In this document: piece after piece, positions 5,607-7,741 of the stretch
Position numbering within the stretch: the stretch's first letter is position 1
Layout of the letters: each line of letters opens with the position of its first letter
Source: CAZDDW01 sp964480695
GTDB taxonomy: Bacteria; Patescibacteriota; Patescibacteriia; UBA9934; CAZDDW01
Length of the DNA stretch: 7,741 bases
Reading direction: 5' to 3'
NCBI GenBank assembly: GCA_964480695.1
Contig: CAYZPO010000048.1
Coordinates: forward strand, 1 to 7,741
Notes under the pieces: model-generated
Told to the model about the DNA's origin: nothing
Database searches by the model: none
Seen by the model: only the letters and a program-made list of their open reading frames with translations
Made by a program: the position numbers and the translations under genes

Positions 5607-6097
5607 AAAAAACTTTAATCTGTTTGTCAGTTCTAATACTCTTTGGTGGAGGTTGTGTTTCAATACAAACCAATAACACGACTCTTCCAACCCCGACAGA
5701 TGACAATCCTGTCGTCGACACACCAACGACATCTAACTTAGACACAATCGAAGGCGTGCTTGAGGCAAGTCTTTTTGGCGGAACAGAAATGGGGTGTATG
5801 TTTAATGACGAGGCTGTGGTCGGAGATCAACTCACTTGCAATACTGGTTTGGTTGGTCTGGCTCTGCAAACTGACGACAAGCTGGTTCATCTCACAGACT
5901 ATCAATGCGACGCGGTTGAAATTTTTATTAAAGAAGCAGAGGGTTATCGTGTCGAGTACGAGACAAGTAACTGTACTGGCAATCTAGTTCAAGGATCAAC
6001 TTACTCGCTCGAAGGAACTCTGACCGAGATGAAAGACCAATGGCGCAACGGTGAGCAACAAGATGAGTGGTGGTTTGATGTGACAGGTAGCAAATAG
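5603..6097 (+). CDS. Small secreted lipoprotein, family unknown
   Basis: The 164-residue product begins MKKTLICLSVLILFGGGC, a lipoprotein signal peptide with a positive start, a hydrophobic core and a lipobox-like LFGGGC. C18 would be the acylated residue anchoring it on the outer face of the membrane. A Thr/Pro/Asp/Asn-rich linker (about 20-46) leads to a compact domain (about 47-164) with four cysteines (C65, C79, C102, C124), enough for two disulfides, and a Trp-rich acidic end (DEWWFDVTG). I recognise no family. The glycine at the -3 lipobox position is not the usual Leu/Val/Ile, though small residues at -2 and -1 fit. Its ATG lies in the Nudix stop (ATGA, 5603-5606) with no Shine-Dalgarno sequence, so translation is probably coupled to that gene. 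Confidence 0.85.
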   Translation: MKKTLICLSVLILFGGGCVSIQTNNTTLPTPTDDNPVVDTPTTSNLDTIEGVLEASLFGGTEMGCMFNDEAVVGDQLTCNTGLVGLALQTDDKLVHLTDYQCDAVEIFIKEAEGYRVEYETSNCTGNLVQGSTYSLEGTLTEMKDQWRNGEQQDEWWFDVTGSK

Positions 6098-6109
6098 ACT
6101 GCCTCAGAG

Positions 6110-6138
6110 TTGACAAAATTGGCTTAATCAACTACAAT
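6110..6138 (+). promoter_or_regulatory. Near-consensus sigma-70-type promoter of typA
   Basis: A perfect TTGACA (6110-6115) and TACAAT (6133-6138, five of six) are spaced by the ideal 17 bases. It is the strongest promoter in the window. Transcription should start near 6144-6146, giving a leader of about 50 bases that begins with the hairpin at 6150-6174. Confidence 0.85.
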
Positions 6139-6149
6139 TCGCGCGATGT

Positions 6150-6174
6150 GATTGGGTGGTCCGTCCACCCGATC
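6150..6174 (+). promoter_or_regulatory. Stable 5'-leader hairpin of typA, possible attenuator
   Basis: GATTGGGTGG (6150-6159) pairs with CCACCCGATC (6165-6174) through ten pairs, one of them G-U, around the loop TCCGT. TTTAATT follows, giving a terminator-like look, but the T-run is broken. It begins only about five bases into the predicted transcript. It may stabilise the 5' end, attenuate transcription, or respond to temperature or a protein; the sequence does not decide. It ends 19 bases before the ATG, leaving that region unstructured. Confidence 0.55.
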
Positions 6175-6193
6175 TTTAATTCTCACCTATTTT

Positions 6194-7741
6194 ATGGATT
6201 TTCGAAACATTGCCATTATTGCCCACGTTGACCACGGAAAGACAACGTTAGTTGATGCCATGCTCCAGCAGTCTGGTACTTTTACTGAACGTGATGAAAT
6301 CTTTGAACGAGTAATGGATAGCAACGATCTTGAACGTGAACGAGGAATTACTATCTACGCTAAAAACACTGCTATCAATCTGTTAGACACTAAGATTAAT
6401 ATCATTGATACTCCTGGCCATGCTGACTTTGGATCAGAAGTGGAACGTGTCTTGCGCATGGTCGACTCGGTCTTGTTGCTCGTAGACGCTTATGAAGGAC
6501 CAATGCCACAAACTAAGTTTGTCTTGCGTAAATCGCTTGAGCTTGGTCTGAAACCTATTGTTGTGATAAATAAAATCGACAAGCCATCAGCTCGTCCGGA
6601 AGAAGTTCTAGACATGGTCTTTGATCTATTTGCTGAACTTGGGGCAACTGAGGAACAGTTAGATTTTCGCCATATCTATACTGATGCCCGTGGCGGGATC
6701 GCTGTAAACAATATTGGAGACGACAGCATAACTCTACAACCTTTGTTTGACTTGATTTTAGAAGTTGTACCACAGGCTCCTTCAGAAACTGACAAGCCTT
6801 TGCGAATGCAGCCAGTCAACCTGATGTACGACAATTTTCTAGGTCGCATGGCTTTAGGCCGAATTTATGAAGGGACGATCAAGCAAGGGATGAAGGTTAC
6901 TGTAACCAAATTGGATGGGACAAAGGAAACACAAAAGATCACACAACTTTTAACAACAAGAGGGTTACAAAAAGAAGAGGTGTCTGAAGCGTATGCAGGT
7001 GATGTGGTTATGATTGCTGGTATCCCAAATATCAATGTTGGAGAAACGATCGCAGAGAATGCCGAGGTCGAACCTTTGCCAGCGATTGATATTGACCCTC
7101 CAACTTTGACTATGAACTTTTTAGTTAACAACTCACCGTTCGCTGGTCAAGAGGGAAAATATTTAACCTCACGACAAATCCGTGAACGTCTTGCACGAGA
7201 GCTAGAAACAAACGTTGGATTGGAAGTAACTTTTCCGGACAACGCAGATACTTTTCGTGTTAGTGGGCGAGGAGAAATGCACTTATCAGTGTTGATCGAA
7301 AATATGCGTCGTGAAGGATATGAACTACAAGTTTCACAGCCACAAGCCATTATTCTTGAAGAGGACGGAAACAAAGTAGAGCCTCACGAATCAGTAACGA
7401 TTGAGATTCCAGACAATCTCGCCGGAACTGTAATTGAACATTTAGAAAAACGAAAAGGTGAGATGCAAAATATGACCAGTCAAATGGGAATAACTCGTTT
7501 GGAATATATAATTCCTACTCGTGGCCTGCTTGGTTACCGCACGAAATTTATCATGGCTACCAAAGGGGAGGGAACTCTCTCGCATATTTTCTCTCATTAC
7601 GGGCCGCACAAGGGAGAGATTGAACGTCGGGCCACCGGATCGCTGATTTCTGGAGAAACCGGCAAGACCTTGGCTTTTTCTTTGAATAATCTACAACAAC
7701 GTGGTGAGTTATTTGTTGGTCCAGCTGAAGATGTTTACGAG
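6194..7741 (+). CDS. typA: Ribosome-associated translational GTPase TypA/BipA (3' end beyond window)
   Basis: TypA/BipA is an EF-G-like GTPase that binds the ribosome and supports 50S assembly and translation under cold or other stress. The frame is open from ATG 6194 to the edge with 516 codons; the family is about 600-615 residues, so roughly the last 15% is missing. The GTPase motifs are complete: G1 AHVDHGKT (10-17), switch-I RGIT (50-53), G3 DTPGHADFG (72-80) and G4 NKID (126-129). A domain II beta-barrel follows (about 200-290), then the TypA stretches NNSPFAGQEGKYLTSR and SGRGEMHLSVLIE. EPHESVTIEIP and the diagnostic PTRGLLGYRTKF mark the TypA-specific C-terminal half and exclude EF-G and LepA. 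No Shine-Dalgarno sequence precedes the ATG; a CTCACCT, like the 16S rRNA tail itself, lies there instead. Confidence 0.97.
   Translation, partial: MDFRNIAIIAHVDHGKTTLVDAMLQQSGTFTERDEIFERVMDSNDLERERGITIYAKNTAINLLDTKINIIDTPGHADFGSEVERVLRMVDSVLLLVDAYEGPMPQTKFVLRKSLELGLKPIVVINKIDKPSARPEEVLDMVFDLFAELGATEEQLDFRHIYTDARGGIAVNNIGDDSITLQPLFDLILEVVPQAPSETDKPLRMQPVNLMYDNFLGRMALGRIYEGTIKQGMKVTVTKLDGTKETQKITQLLTTRGLQKEEVSEAYAGDVVMIAGIPNINVGETIAENAEVEPLPAIDIDPPTLTMNFLVNNSPFAGQEGKYLTSRQIRERLARELETNVGLEVTFPDNADTFRVSGRGEMHLSVLIENMRREGYELQVSQPQAIILEEDGNKVEPHESVTIEIPDNLAGTVIEHLEKRKGEMQNMTSQMGITRLEYIIPTRGLLGYRTKFIMATKGEGTLSHIFSHYGPHKGEIERRATGSLISGETGKTLAFSLNNLQQRGELFVGPAEDVYE

Noticed and set aside
6555..7374. 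Minus-strand open frames opposite typA
   Set aside because: The plus strand is continuously open as TypA with all GTPase motifs; these are shadows.
1..7741. CRISPR array, tRNA, rRNA, toxin-antitoxin or phage genes
   Set aside because: No regularly spaced direct repeats, cloverleaf, ribosomal RNA-like stretch or recognisable gene of these classes was seen on either strand.

Overview
The window looks like chromosomal DNA of a reduced, probably ultrasmall bacterium of the Candidate Phyla Radiation (Patescibacteria, Parcubacteria-like). This assignment is inferred from style, not from a marker gene. Genes are tightly packed with 3-4 base junctions, most starts lack a Shine-Dalgarno sequence, a small four-helix membrane protein of unknown function sits beside mreB, and MrdA has a long cytoplasmic N-terminus of a kind I associate with that group.

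Layout. Bases 1-202 hold the possible start of a divergent minus-strand gene (weak), then a promoter and an 11+11 base palindrome leading into a small membrane protein (203-595). A second promoter, overlapping a short GC hairpin, precedes the cell-shape operon mreB (674-1726), mreC (1730-2533), mreD (2530-3027) and mrdA/PBP2 (2993-4894), all on the plus strand and coupled by 3-base spacing or overlaps. No rodA follows in this window. A long near-perfect inverted repeat built on GGGGTCAGGTCTTTAT (4899-4965) begins a few bases after the mrdA stop. It resembles the tags left by REP-associated tyrosine transposases.

Next is a two-gene unit that looks more A+T-rich: an isopentenyl-diphosphate-isomerase-like Nudix hydrolase with an altered Nudix box (5028-5606) and a small cysteine-containing lipoprotein overlapping it by 4 bases (5603-6097). 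The last gene is typA/bipA, a ribosome-associated translational GTPase, which has a near-consensus promoter and a strong leader hairpin. It starts at 6194 and runs off the right edge with 516 codons present.

Function. MreB filaments, MreC, MreD and the transpeptidase PBP2 form the core of the elongasome, which inserts peptidoglycan along the side wall; the four genes are arranged for balanced co-expression. TypA is an unrelated housekeeping/stress GTPase. The Nudix-lipoprotein pair between them is the accessory part of the window. I see no CRISPR array, tRNA, rRNA or intact transposase. The most unusual signals are the transposase-tag-like palindrome, inverted repeats lying at or next to several predicted transcription starts, a long hairpin inside mrdA, and the non-canonical Nudix box.
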